Positions 53,263 through 61,531 of a stretch of 61,531 nt of DNA are shown one piece after another. The first letter of the stretch is position 1. Each line of letters starts with the position of its first letter. The notes beneath the pieces are model-generated. The model searched no databases. It saw only the letters and a program-made list of their open reading frames with translations, and was not told the origin of the DNA. The position numbers were made by a program, and so were the translations under genes. This DNA is from JBKEDF01 sp047975325 (lineage in GTDB: Bacteria; Pseudomonadota; Alphaproteobacteria; Rhodobacterales; Rhodobacteraceae): the NCBI GenBank assembly GCA_047975325.1, contig JBKEDF010000040.1, positions 1 to 61,531 on the forward strand, in the 5' to 3' direction.

Positions 53263-54150
53263 ATGAACAGGCGCGGTTATACCCCGACCCTACCTGAATT
53301 GCAGGCCTTCACGGCGGCGGCCCGGACAGGATCGGCCACCCGGGCGGGTCTGGCGCTTGGCCTGACGCAAAGCGCGATCAGCCGGGCGCTGGCCTCGCTG
53401 GAGGCGCGGTTGGGGGTGGCGCTGTTTCATCGTATCCGCCAGCGCCTGACCCTGTCCGATGCCGGGCGTGCACTTTTGCCCGAGGCTGAAAAGATGCTTG
53501 CGGATCTGGATCGTGCGGCATTGACGGTCATGAGTTTCGGGGGCCACCGCGATGTGCTGCGCCTTGCCTGCCTGCCGACATTCGCCGCCCTGTGGCTGAT
53601 CCCGAGATTGCAGGATTTTGCCACAAAGGCCCCGGCGATCACGGTGGACCTGACTGCCACCCTGACACCGATCGATTTCGACCGTGATCCCCGTGATGCG
53701 GCCATCCTGCGTGGTCCGATACCGGGTGCGGATATCCTTCTGGAAGAACGGCTGGTTGTCGTGGCCGCACCTGCCCTGCTGCCAGCGGGGGGACCGCTGG
53801 ATGATGCCGCGCTGTCGCGATTGCCGCTTTTGCAGCAGGCCACCCGCCCCGATCTCTGGCTCGACTGGTTCCGTGATGCGGGCGAATCGCCAACCCGGAT
53901 CCTGCGCGGCGCGCGGTTCGAACAATTCGGCATGGTTCTGGCTGCCGCGCGGGCGGGGCTTGGTGTTGCCCTGGTGCCGGAGGTTCTGGTTGCCCCTGAT
54001 CTGGCGGCGGGGGGGCTGTGCCTTGCCTCCGCCCGCAGCCTGGAAACACCCACCCCCTATGTGCTGACGGCACCAGGCCGCAGTCATGAGATCCCGGCCT
54101 TTACCCGTTTCCGGGACTGGCTTCTGGGGGATTGTGCGGTGCCGCCTTGA
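53263..54150 (+). CDS. LysR family regulator, GcdR-like
   Basis: This 295-residue protein has a GcvA-like LysR HTH (ELQAFTAAARTGSATRAGLALGLTQSAISRALASLEARLG) and a PBP2 effector domain. By divergence from gcdH it is the likely activator of glutarate/lysine breakdown. Its TGA overlaps a TTG in the next frame, but the MoxR gene is better started at 54198. Confidence 0.88.
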   Translation: MNRRGYTPTLPELQAFTAAARTGSATRAGLALGLTQSAISRALASLEARLGVALFHRIRQRLTLSDAGRALLPEAEKMLADLDRAALTVMSFGGHRDVLRLACLPTFAALWLIPRLQDFATKAPAITVDLTATLTPIDFDRDPRDAAILRGPIPGADILLEERLVVVAAPALLPAGGPLDDAALSRLPLLQQATRPDLWLDWFRDAGESPTRILRGARFEQFGMVLAAARAGLGVALVPEVLVAPDLAAGGLCLASARSLETPTPYVLTAPGRSHEIPAFTRFRDWLLGDCAVPP

Positions 54151-54197
54151 CGCGCCATGCCCCGCCCGCCACTCTGGACCGCGATCAGGGGGCGAAT

Positions 54198-55109
54198 GTG
54201 ACGGCGGTTCCGGAATCCATCGATGGGGTAGAGGCGCTGCTTGCCTCTGAAGGCTATGTTGCCTCACGCGCGCTGGCCACCGTGGTTTTCCTGTCGCTGC
54301 GCCTTGGGCGACCGCTGTTCCTTGAGGGAGAGGCGGGGGTCGGCAAGACGGAAATCGCGCAAAGCCTGGCCCGGGCGCTGGGTCGTCGCCTGATCCGGTT
54401 GCAATGCTATGAGGGGCTTGATGCCGCCTCCGCCGTGGCCGATTGGAATTTTGCCGCCCAGATGATCACAATTCGTACCGCGGAGGCCGCGGGCGAGGCC
54501 GACCGTGATGCCCTGCGCCAGGAGGTCTTCACCGAGGATTACCTGATAGAACGCCCCCTGCTTGCGGCCATGCGTCCCCAGCCTGGCGGCGCGCCTGTCC
54601 TGCTGATCGATGAAATCGACCGGACCGATGAACCTTTCGAGGCTTTCCTTCTGGAAGCACTGGCCGATTTCCAGATCACCCTTCCCGAATTTGGCACGGT
54701 TCGGGCCCCGGAGCCCCCTATCGTCATCCTGACTTCGAACCGTACGCGGGAAGTCCATGACGCGCTCAAGCGCCGCTGTCTTTATCACTGGGTTGACTAC
54801 CCCGATGCGGCCCGGGAACTGGAAATCCTTGCCGCCCGCGCACCCGAGGTGCAGGAGCGGCTGTCACAGGAAATCGTGGCCTTTGTACAGCGATTGCGCA
54901 TGGAGGATCTTTTCAAGAAACCCGGTGTCGCCGAAACCATCGATTGGGCGAAATGCCTGCTTGCGCTTGATATTGTTACACTGACGCCGGAGGTTATTGC
55001 CGATACATTGGGGGCCATCCTGAAATATCAGGATGACACCCAGCGCCTGCAAGGCTCGGAGGCAAGGCGCCTGCTGGAGGAGGCGCGCCTGAGCCTCACC
55101 CCGGCATGA
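54198..55109 (+). CDS. coxD: MoxR/CoxD-like AAA ATPase
   Basis: This 303-residue AAA ATPase has Walker A GEAGVGKTE, Walker B PVLLIDEIDRTDEPF and the sensor region VILTSNRTRE. MoxR proteins act as chaperones in maturation of metalloenzymes; CoxD is needed for the Cu-Mo site of aerobic CO dehydrogenase. The GTG at 54198 follows AGGGGG; the frame opens at 54132. It heads a three-gene set with the VWA and XdhC-like proteins. Confidence 0.82.
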   Translation: MTAVPESIDGVEALLASEGYVASRALATVVFLSLRLGRPLFLEGEAGVGKTEIAQSLARALGRRLIRLQCYEGLDAASAVADWNFAAQMITIRTAEAAGEADRDALRQEVFTEDYLIERPLLAAMRPQPGGAPVLLIDEIDRTDEPFEAFLLEALADFQITLPEFGTVRAPEPPIVILTSNRTREVHDALKRRCLYHWVDYPDAARELEILAARAPEVQERLSQEIVAFVQRLRMEDLFKKPGVAETIDWAKCLLALDIVTLTPEVIADTLGAILKYQDDTQRLQGSEARRLLEEARLSLTPA

Positions 55110-55168
55110 ACGGTCCTTCCCCCGGCAAGAATACCCCACAGTGGGCGTGAGCTTTCCCGATCTGCACC

Positions 55169-56431
55169 ATGGCCAGTTATTCAGACCTCCCCATCCCCCA
55201 AGACGGCCGGCTTTCCCGGAACATCGTGTATTTTGCCCGTGCGCTGCGCAAGGCGGGGCTGCCCATCGGGCCGGGGCGCGTGATAGATGCGGTCCGTGCG
55301 GTGGAAGCTGCGGGTTTTACTGACCGGCAGGATTTTTACTGGACGCTTCATGCCTGTTTCGTCTCCCGCCCGGAGGATCGGACAGTCTTTCATCAGGTCT
55401 TTCGCCTCTTTTGGCGCGACCCGCGCTATCTGGAACATATGATGGCAATGCTTCTGCCATCGATTCGGGGCGTGGCAGAGGAACATGCCGCCCAATCGGC
55501 TGAAAAGCGCGCGGCCGAGGCCCTGCTTGACGGCGCATACCGCGATCCGCCTGAAACCACGGCCAACCTGACCGATGATGCCGCAATCGAGATCGATGCA
55601 TCCCATACCAGTTCAACACGGGAAAGGCTTCGGACCCTCGATTTCGAACAGATGTCCACGCAAGAGATTGTGGAGGCAAAGCGCATGCTTGCATGTCTCG
55701 CGCTGCCGGTGAAACCGCTCCCGTCCCGTCGTTTTGCCCCGGCCAGTCCCGGCCTTCGGCCTGATCCGCGCGCGACGCTCAGGGGCATGACCCGCCGTGG
55801 TGGTGAAATTCCCGCCATTGCGCGCCGAAGCCCCCGGAGCCGTTGGCCAGCGCTGGTCGTGCTTTGTGATATCTCGGGTTCAATGAGCCAATATTCCCGA
55901 ATGGTGTTGCATTTCCTGCATGCGGTGGCGAATGCCCGGGGACAAAACTGGGCCAGGGTTCACGGGTTCACCTTTGGTACGCGGCTGACCAATATCACCC
56001 GTCATCTGGCGCGGCGCGATGTCGATCAGGCGCTGGCCGCCGCAGGGGCGCAGGCGCAGGACTGGTCGGGCGGTACGCGTATCGGTGCCTGCCTTGCCGA
56101 TTTCAATCGGGACTGGTCGCGCCGGGTGCTGGGGCAGGGGGCGGTCGTGCTCCTGATAACCGATGGGCTTGATCGCGGTGACGCGGATGACCTTGCGCGC
56201 CAGATGGAACGGCTGCACCTGTCCTGTCGCCGTCTGATCTGGCTCAACCCGCTTTTGCGATGGGATGGTTTTGCGCCACGCGCCCGGGGGATTCGTGCGA
56301 TGTTGCCACATGTGGACAGCTTTCGTGCGGGTCATAACATTGCTTCGCTGGAGGCCCTGGGTCGCGTGATTTCCGATACCGGGGATCCCGGGGAAAAGGA
56401 CCGCCTTATGCGCGCCTTGCGGGATGCGTGA
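55169..56431 (+). CDS. coxE: VWA domain protein, CoxE-like
   Basis: This 420-residue protein has a C-terminal VWA domain with the MIDAS DISGSMSQ and GGTRIG, after an N-terminal CoxE-type helical region (YFARALRKAGLPIGPGRVIDAV). CoxE works with CoxD in maturation of molybdenum hydroxylases. It begins 59 bp after coxD. Confidence 0.85.
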   Translation: MASYSDLPIPQDGRLSRNIVYFARALRKAGLPIGPGRVIDAVRAVEAAGFTDRQDFYWTLHACFVSRPEDRTVFHQVFRLFWRDPRYLEHMMAMLLPSIRGVAEEHAAQSAEKRAAEALLDGAYRDPPETTANLTDDAAIEIDASHTSSTRERLRTLDFEQMSTQEIVEAKRMLACLALPVKPLPSRRFAPASPGLRPDPRATLRGMTRRGGEIPAIARRSPRSRWPALVVLCDISGSMSQYSRMVLHFLHAVANARGQNWARVHGFTFGTRLTNITRHLARRDVDQALAAAGAQAQDWSGGTRIGACLADFNRDWSRRVLGQGAVVLLITDGLDRGDADDLARQMERLHLSCRRLIWLNPLLRWDGFAPRARGIRAMLPHVDSFRAGHNIASLEALGRVISDTGDPGEKDRLMRALRDA

Positions 56432-56557
56432 TTTTCAGAAGCGGTTTGATCTCCCTCAAGGCGGTATGGCTTTGCCAGTATATTGTTGACTGGTTCCACT
56501 AACTCCCGTTGGCGGAGCGGCAGGGTGCAATCTCCCTTCGCGCCCTTCAACCTTGGC

Positions 56558-56594
56558 GCCGTGTGTTTTTCGCTGGACACGCGGCGTCTTTTTA
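56558..56594 (+). terminator. Imperfect hairpin with T-run in the coxE-xdhC gap
   Basis: GCCGTGT...ACACGCGGC pair with a 2-nt bulge and are followed by TCTTTTTAT. It sits in the 232-bp gap between coxE and xdhC and may end transcription after coxE or be a weak attenuator. The rest of the gap shows no gene. Confidence 0.35.
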
Positions 56595-56663
56595 TCTTGG
56601 CCATGCCGGTTGTTGGTGGTGTCATGCCGGCAACATGGTGATGATGGCACTGGGAGGATGATC

Positions 56664-57662
56664 ATGCGTGAAGATCAGATCGATGGGATGCCGGAACTGG
56701 CGCTTGCCTGGTGTCGGGAAGGACAGCGCGTTGCCCTGGCCACCGTGGTCAGAACCTGGGGATCGGCACCGCGTCCGGTGGGCAGTCAGCTTGTGATATC
56801 GGGTGATGGGCAGATGATGGGATCGGTTTCCGGTGGCTGTGTGGAAGGGGCGGTCGTGGCCGAGGCACTGGACGCGCTGGAGGACGGGCATCCACGATTG
56901 CTGGAATTTGGTGTGGCGGATGAAGACGCCTTTGCCGTCGGCCTTGCCTGTGGTGGCAGGATTTCGGTGCTGGTGGAACCAGTCGGCAAGACCCCCGGTA
57001 CCCTGCCGGAGGTGTTATTGGCCACTCTTGTTGAGGCCCGTGCCGAGGGACGGGCGGTTGCGCTTCTGACCCGTCTTGAGACCTATGAACGACGTTTGAC
57101 GGAAGGCCCGGGCGATTCGAAATCCGCCGCAATAGCCGAAAGGCTTCGTGCCGACAGATCGGGATTGGAGGAGGATGGCTGGTTTATCGCCGTCCACAAT
57201 CCGCCCTTGCGTCTGATCGTGGTCGGTGCGGTTCACATTGCGCAGCCCCTGCTGCCAATGGCGCGCGCCTGCGGCTATGCGGTGCATCTGATCGATCCGC
57301 GCGGTGCCTTTGGTTCCGCCGCCCGCTTTCCGGCGGAGGAGGTTCTCGATGACTGGCCCGATGAATCCGTTGCCGCACTTTTACCCGATGCCCGCACCGC
57401 CGTTGTGACCCTGACCCATGACCCGAAACTGGATGATCCCGCGATCATCGCGGCGCTGGCCTCTCCGGCCTTTTATATCGGCTGTCTCGGGTCAACCCGC
57501 ACCCATGCCAAAAGGCTGGCCCGTCTGGACGAAGCAGGCGTGACGCAGGCCGATATCGCCCGGCTGCATGCACCGGTCGGGCTCGATATCGGGGCAAAAT
57601 CCCCAGCCGAGATCGCGGTTTCCATCATGGCGGAGATCACGCAGGTTTTGAGGCGTGGCTGA
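56664..57662 (+). CDS. XdhC/CoxI family maturation protein
   Basis: This 332-residue protein has the two XdhC domains: an N-terminal part with GSAPRPVGSQLVISGDGQMMGSVSGGCVEGAVV and a C-terminal Rossmann-like part (LIVVGAVHIAQPLLPMARACGY; TLTHDPKLDDPAI; YIGCLGSTRTHAKR). These proteins bind molybdenum cofactor and help in its sulphuration or insertion. The start at 56664 follows GGGAGG; an ATG at 56658 is too close to it. It is likely a partner of coxD and coxE. Confidence 0.85.
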   Translation: MREDQIDGMPELALAWCREGQRVALATVVRTWGSAPRPVGSQLVISGDGQMMGSVSGGCVEGAVVAEALDALEDGHPRLLEFGVADEDAFAVGLACGGRISVLVEPVGKTPGTLPEVLLATLVEARAEGRAVALLTRLETYERRLTEGPGDSKSAAIAERLRADRSGLEEDGWFIAVHNPPLRLIVVGAVHIAQPLLPMARACGYAVHLIDPRGAFGSAARFPAEEVLDDWPDESVAALLPDARTAVVTLTHDPKLDDPAIIAALASPAFYIGCLGSTRTHAKRLARLDEAGVTQADIARLHAPVGLDIGAKSPAEIAVSIMAEITQVLRRG

Positions 57663-57704
57663 CGGAACCTGAACCCGCCCTGATAAAAGGGCGAATGCGG
57701 ATTG

Positions 57705-57881
57705 TCAGCTTTCCCGTTTCTTGCCGTCAAGATCTGATTTTGCACGGGCCAATTCGGTGGCTTCACGTGATTGCTGAAGCTTATCTCTACCAAATTTCAC
57801 AGAATTTTCATTTCCCTGCGCCCGTTTTTTCAGGCGGTGCCTTACCTTTCGGGCGTGGCGCAGGTTGATGATTTCTGCCAT
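57705..57881 (-). CDS. DUF4169 family small protein
   Basis: This 58-residue basic, helical protein begins MAEIINLRHARKVRHRLKK and has the DUF4169 pattern (NLRxARK ... KFGRDK). DUF4169 proteins follow fumC in many alphaproteobacteria and have no known function. Its ATG overlaps the fumC stop by one base (TGATG), so translation is coupled. It is shorter than usual gene-finder limits. Confidence 0.85.
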   Translation of the reverse strand: MAEIINLRHARKVRHRLKKRAQGNENSVKFGRDKLQQSREATELARAKSDLDGKKRES

Positions 57882-59284
57882 CAGCCCTTCGGACCAATCA
57901 TATCTTCCGGACGTACAATGCGGTCGAAGGTTTCGCCATCGACAAAGCCGAGCGCGATGGCCTCTTCCCGCAGGGTCGTGCCGTTCTTGTGCGCGGTTTT
58001 GGCGACCTTGGTTGCATTGTCATAACCGATGGTTGGGGCCAGCGCCGTAACCAGCATCAGGCTTTCCTTCATCAGCTTGTCGATCCGGTTGGTATTGGCC
58101 TTGGTTCCGGCGACCATGTTATCGGTGAAGGACCCGGCGGCGTCCCCCAGAAGCTGTATGCTTTGCAGCACGTTATAGCTCATCATCGGGTTGTAGACAT
58201 TGAGTTCGAAATGACCTTGCGATCCGGCAAATCCCACTGCCGCATCGTTGCCCATCACATGCGCGCAGGCCATGGTCAGTGCTTCGGCCTGGGTCGGGTT
58301 GACCTTCCCGGGCATGATTGAGCTTCCCGGCTCGTTTTCCGGCAGGATCAGTTCCCCCAGTCCGGAACGTGGGCCGGAGCCCAGAAGCCGCAGGTCATTG
58401 GCGATCTTGAAAAGGCTCGCGGCCACGGTTTTCAGCGCGCCGGAAAACATCACCATCGCGTCATGGGCGGCAAGCGCCTCAAACTTGTTGGATGCGGTGA
58501 CGAAGGGCAGCCCCGTGATATCGGCGATTTCCGTCGCCACGCGGGTATCCCAGCCCTTTTTGGTATTCAGCCCGGTGCCAACCGCCGTGCCGCCCTGGGC
58601 TAGCTCATAGATATCGGGCAGGCAGGATTTTATGCGCGCGATACCCTTTTCGACCTGCTTGGCATAGCCGGAAAATTCCTGGCCCAGTGTCAGCGGCGTG
58701 GCATCTTGCGTATGGGTCCGGCCGATCTTGATGATATCCTTGAATTCCCGTGATTTTGCGACCAGTGCGCCATGCAGCTTTTCCAGCCCCGGAATCAGCA
58801 CGTCGCGCGCGTGGCAGCCTATGGCCACATGCATCGCCGTTGGAAAGGTATCGTTTGAGGACTGCCCCATATTACAATGATCGTTGGGGTGGACCGGCTT
58901 CTTGGATCCTTTTTCCCCGCCCAGCATTTCAATCGCGCGGTTGGAGATCACCTCATTGGCATTCATGTTCGATTGTGTGCCGGAACCCGTCTGCCAGACG
59001 ACCAGCGGGAAATTGTCATCGAATTTGCCATCGATGACTTCCTGCGCGGCGGCGGCGATAGCATCGGCGATTTCGGGTTCCATATCGCCCTGTGCCTTGT
59101 TGACCAATGCGCAGGCCCGCTTGATCACACCAAGTGCGCGGATGATCGGTACGGGCTGCTTTTCCCAGCCAATGGGGAAGTTCATGATCGAACGTTGTGT
59201 CTGCGCGCCCCAATATTTGTCGGCAGGGACTTCGAGCGGGCCGAAGCTGTCGGTTTCGGTGCGGGTTTCTGTCGTTGCGGACAT
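57881..59284 (-). CDS. fumC: Class II fumarate hydratase
   Basis: This 467-residue enzyme has the fumarase/aspartase signature GSSIMPGKVNPTQ, GQSSNDTFPTAM, and TGSGTQSNMNANEV. It interconverts fumarate and malate without an iron-sulphur cluster. The frame opens at 59299; 59284 is the better ATG. It is followed by the DUF4169 gene. Confidence 0.96.
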   Translation of the reverse strand: MSATTETRTETDSFGPLEVPADKYWGAQTQRSIMNFPIGWEKQPVPIIRALGVIKRACALVNKAQGDMEPEIADAIAAAAQEVIDGKFDDNFPLVVWQTGSGTQSNMNANEVISNRAIEMLGGEKGSKKPVHPNDHCNMGQSSNDTFPTAMHVAIGCHARDVLIPGLEKLHGALVAKSREFKDIIKIGRTHTQDATPLTLGQEFSGYAKQVEKGIARIKSCLPDIYELAQGGTAVGTGLNTKKGWDTRVATEIADITGLPFVTASNKFEALAAHDAMVMFSGALKTVAASLFKIANDLRLLGSGPRSGLGELILPENEPGSSIMPGKVNPTQAEALTMACAHVMGNDAAVGFAGSQGHFELNVYNPMMSYNVLQSIQLLGDAAGSFTDNMVAGTKANTNRIDKLMKESLMLVTALAPTIGYDNATKVAKTAHKNGTTLREEAIALGFVDGETFDRIVRPEDMIGPKG

Positions 59285-59366
59285 GGGGCTTCTCTCCAAT
59301 CGCTTTCAGGTGGTGATAGGGGGAAGGGCGTGGAAAAGCAATCAGTGTGCAGGGGTATACCGTGCT

Positions 59367-59927
59367 TCAGTCCTGCTTGCGGCGCAGGGTATAGACCCGC
59401 GCGGGTGGCAGGTTGGCCCAGATCTTTGTGCCCCGTGTTGCGATCAGGCCCATTCCGTCCAGCGTCTCATCGGAAATGGGCGCACGGGCGCCATAGGTGA
59501 ACTGGACATAGATACCGCCCGGGCGCAGCACCCTGAATGCCCCCCCCACGATGGCGCGGCGCAAATCCTGTGGCATGGACAGAAGCGGCAGGCCCGAAAT
59601 GACCGCGCCGACATCGGCGGGGATGTGATCCGCCACATTCTGCGCACCGGTTCGAAAAACCGTAACCCCCGGAAAGCGCCGCGGAAGATCGGCCGCAAAA
59701 TCAGCGTTCATTTCGAAAAGAAAAAGGTTTTCCGGTGCAACGCCGCGATCGAGGATGGCTTCCGTCAAACGGCCGGTGCCCGGGCCGAATTCGACGATTC
59801 GCCCGGTTTCCGGCCCGACCTGCGCGGCCATTGCCCGCCCCAATGCGCGCGATGAGGGCGCAATGGCCGAAACCTGTTTGGGCTGGCGTGCCAATTGTCG
59901 AAAGAACAGGGGCAGGTCAGACATCAT
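59367..59927 (-). CDS. pmtA: Phospholipid N-methyltransferase-like SAM methyltransferase
   Basis: This 186-residue protein has a SAM-binding motif (RIVEFGPGTGRLTEAIL) and the PmtA-like SGLPLLSMPQDLRRAI and YVQFTYGARAPI stretches. PmtA methylates phosphatidylethanolamine to phosphatidylcholine in steps. An rRNA-dimethylase-like or other small SAM enzyme is possible. It is a singleton between fumC and sspB. Confidence 0.7.
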   Translation of the reverse strand: MMSDLPLFFRQLARQPKQVSAIAPSSRALGRAMAAQVGPETGRIVEFGPGTGRLTEAILDRGVAPENLFLFEMNADFAADLPRRFPGVTVFRTGAQNVADHIPADVGAVISGLPLLSMPQDLRRAIVGGAFRVLRPGGIYVQFTYGARAPISDETLDGMGLIATRGTKIWANLPPARVYTLRRKQD

Positions 59928-59951
59928 CTGTTGAAATTTCCCGAACGAACA

Positions 59952-60404
59952 CTATTTGCGGAACTTGTCGAGGCTGACGATATCGGCTTCATGTGGCGGC
60001 TCGGAATCATCCTCCTCGCCGGTATTCTCTTCGGGTGTCTCGTCCTCCTCGCCCTGGGATTCGAAGCGCAGCCCGAATTCCATCGACGGATCCACGAAGG
60101 TAATCAGCGCATCGAAGGGAATGACCAGAGGTTCCGGCGAGTTGCCGAAATTGAGTGTGATGGAAAAACCTTCATCCGTGACTTCCAGATCGCGAAACCA
60201 ATGCTGGATGACAATGGTCATTTCGGATGGGTAACGTGTGCGCAGCCAGTCGGCGATATGCACGTCCGGGTGGCCGGTATCGAAGGTGATGAAGAAATGA
60301 TGCCCACCTGGCAGGCCATGCTCGGCAACCTCCGAGAGCACGGAACGGATCAGCCCGCGCATTGCCTCATGCATCAGATTTCCATAGTCGATGGAGCGCG
60401 TCAT
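59952..60404 (-). CDS. sspB: Protease adaptor SspB (alphaproteobacterial type)
   Basis: This 150-residue protein has the SspB fold region (GLPGGHHFFITFDTGHPDVHIADWL; FGNSPEPLVIPFDALITFVDPSMEFGLRF), an acidic linker and the C-terminal ClpX-binding motif VSLDKFRK. It delivers ssrA-tagged proteins to ClpXP. The ssrA tag-coding segment lies about 1 kb away in the same window. Confidence 0.9.
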   Translation of the reverse strand: MTRSIDYGNLMHEAMRGLIRSVLSEVAEHGLPGGHHFFITFDTGHPDVHIADWLRTRYPSEMTIVIQHWFRDLEVTDEGFSITLNFGNSPEPLVIPFDALITFVDPSMEFGLRFESQGEEDETPEENTGEEDDSEPPHEADIVSLDKFRK

Positions 60405-60532
60405 TCCCGACCCTTTCGTATTGGGTAAGCATAGGGGATTTGGGGATGAAGGGAAGGGGCGCGGGACGCAAAAAATGACGTGGGATTGCGGGCGCTTCCG
60501 ACATCCCTGCTTGCGGACCGGGGAGGACGTCT

Positions 60533-61183
60533 TCAACCGGTTGGTTTGATGAGTTCGCGCAGCAGTTTTTCCCGGATGGCGCGGGGGTAATCGCCAAGGC
60601 CACGCGCGGTAATGACGAATCCACCCCGCGTGATGACCCATTTGCGGTAGAAGGACGTGATCGGGCTGCTTCGGCCCATATCCTCAATGGCAATGGCGTT
60701 GATCTGGATGCCCCGGTCCATGGCTTCGGCCCGGGCCTGCCCGACGGTATAACCTGCATTCTCCGGCCCATCGCCTGAAATATCGATGATCTTGCGCCGG
60801 CAATCCGCGACATTGACGAATTGTGCGCTGGAAAAGGCAATTGCCTGTCCAACTGCGGTATCGGATGCCCGAAAGGCCCGGGGTTGCCGGGCGGCGCGGG
60901 CGATGAAATCGGCAAGATGGTGGGGTGAAAGCATGCGCTGCCAGGGCAGGACCATCGCCTGCCGTTCAAGCCCGGACCATTGCACCACCCCAAGCGCGAC
61001 CTGATCCTGCAAGAGAACCCGGGCAATTTCGGGGTCGCGCAACGCTTCGCTCAGCCCTTGCATCTGCAGTGCATATTCGCCGCGGTCGATGGAACCCGAC
61101 ACATCGATCGCAAGCAGAAGGGCGGTTTCGCAGGCCTTCGCGGGCAGCGCGGTGACAAGGACAAGGGCGAGGCAGCGCAGCAT
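60533..61183 (-). CDS. DUF1194 (VWA-like) secreted protein
   Basis: This 216-residue protein has a signal peptide (CLALVLVTALPAKA) and a VWA-like domain with the MIDAS-type AIDVSGSIDRGEY. DUF1194 proteins are probably periplasmic metal-dependent adhesion or sensor proteins of unknown role. It ends about 130 bp from the sspB start on the same strand. Confidence 0.85.
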   Translation of the reverse strand: MLRCLALVLVTALPAKACETALLLAIDVSGSIDRGEYALQMQGLSEALRDPEIARVLLQDQVALGVVQWSGLERQAMVLPWQRMLSPHHLADFIARAARQPRAFRASDTAVGQAIAFSSAQFVNVADCRRKIIDISGDGPENAGYTVGQARAEAMDRGIQINAIAIEDMGRSSPITSFYRKWVITRGGFVITARGLGDYPRAIREKLLRELIKPTG

Positions 61184-61294
61184 GGGTCATGGTGCCGTGT
61201 GGGGCCTGCCCATGGCAAGCGAAAACCGACGAGCTTTCGCATATCATCAAGGACAGGCGGGAGGCCCGTTCATGGGCTTGTATCCTTGGCGCTG

Positions 61295-61531
61295 AAAGGG
61301 CAGGTCTGCCTGCAACCCTCGCCCCTCGCTTCGTGACAGGAAGGAAAGTACAGGATTCTGTTGCCAGGCTCCTGCGGGCCCCGCCTGAGGCTGCAAGGCG
61401 TCAGGGCTTAAGGTTTCGGTTACCCGAGCTGCTTACGCAGCCAGAGCGACCGGAGCACGGTTGTCGTTGGCAACTGTACTTGTCGGACCGATAACGGTGG
61501 TACCTCACCGAGCGAAAGCTGGCCTCTTTAG
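61295..61531 (-). ncRNA. ssrA: tmRNA (ssrA), coding segment of a permuted two-piece gene, cut by window edge
   Basis: On the minus strand, 61471 to 61433 read GCC AAC GAC AAC ... GCT GCG TAA, giving the tag ANDNRAPVALAA. The lead-in ACAGTTGCC before the resume codon and the GC-rich pseudoknot-like sequence after TAA fit alphaproteobacterial tmRNA. A GCAGG-tctg-CCTGC hairpin (61300-61313) likely marks the end. In these bacteria tmRNA is split and permuted, and the acceptor half normally comes first; it would lie beyond 61531. The 5' boundary of this segment is outside the window. Confidence 0.88.

Noticed and set aside
61189..61494. Plus-strand ORF across the tmRNA segment
   Set aside because: It is antisense to the tag-coding RNA and has no protein similarity.

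Overview
The window is a 61.5 kb piece of a GC-rich alphaproteobacterial chromosome, most likely from the Rhodobacterales (Rhodobacteraceae-like). The support is the coding part of a tmRNA with the alphaproteobacterial-style tag ANDNRAPVALAA, an alphaproteobacterial SspB, DUF1178, DUF1194 and DUF4169 proteins, a long Tad (Flp pilus) locus and many FrcABC- and His/Gln-type ABC genes. No IS element, phage gene, rRNA or CRISPR array was seen.

Layout. 1-4.8 kb: radC (cut by the left edge), dnaJ and dnaK, and a PCu(A)C copper chaperone. 5-10 kb: a hydroxyisobutyrate-dehydrogenase-type oxidoreductase, a LacI regulator, a group III truncated hemoglobin divergent from an NsrR-like Rrf2 regulator, an EamA transporter and a LysR regulator. 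10.3-20.5 kb: a catabolic island with an amino-acid-type ABC transporter, a D-carbamoylase, a flavin-reductase-like protein, a hydantoin/Asp/Glu racemase, the three 5-oxoprolinase subunits pxpA/B/C, a 2-hydroxyacid dehydrogenase homologue lacking its catalytic residues, and an L-carbamoylase-type M20 hydrolase. Many of its genes are joined by ATGA overlaps, with a 33-codon ORF between two of them. 20.5-26.9 kb: a sugar operon (FrcBCA-like ABC transporter, class I aldolase, PfkB kinase) divergent from a ROK repressor. 26.9-31.7 kb: gamma-glutamyltransferase, hisD, a [2Fe-2S] ferredoxin, thpR and a DUF1178 gene. 31.8-43.9 kb: a complete-looking Tad pilus locus on the minus strand, from two Flp pilins through rcpC, rcpA, an OmpA lipoprotein, tadZ, tadA, tadB, tadC, two TPR lipoproteins and cpaA to an AAA ATPase. 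44-50 kb: a lytic transglycosylase, a GNAT, scoAB, a tRNA-Leu(UAA) gene interrupted by a group I intron, msrB-msrA and dnaB. 50-61.5 kb: pyrE-pyrC, gcdH with a divergent LysR gene and a textbook LysR box, a coxD-coxE-xdhC maturation set, fumC with a small DUF4169 gene, pmtA-like, sspB, a DUF1194 protein and the tmRNA coding segment running off the right edge.

The two strongest points of interest are the group I intron in tRNA-Leu(UAA), which sits at the same place (U34/A35) as the cyanobacterial and plastid introns, and the 10-20 kb island. The island has both stereospecific carbamoylases and a hydantoin-type racemase but no classical hydantoinase, and it contains an ATP-dependent lactamase (PxpABC) that could supply the ring-opening step. 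All functional calls come from reading motifs by eye. No alignment or database search was run.
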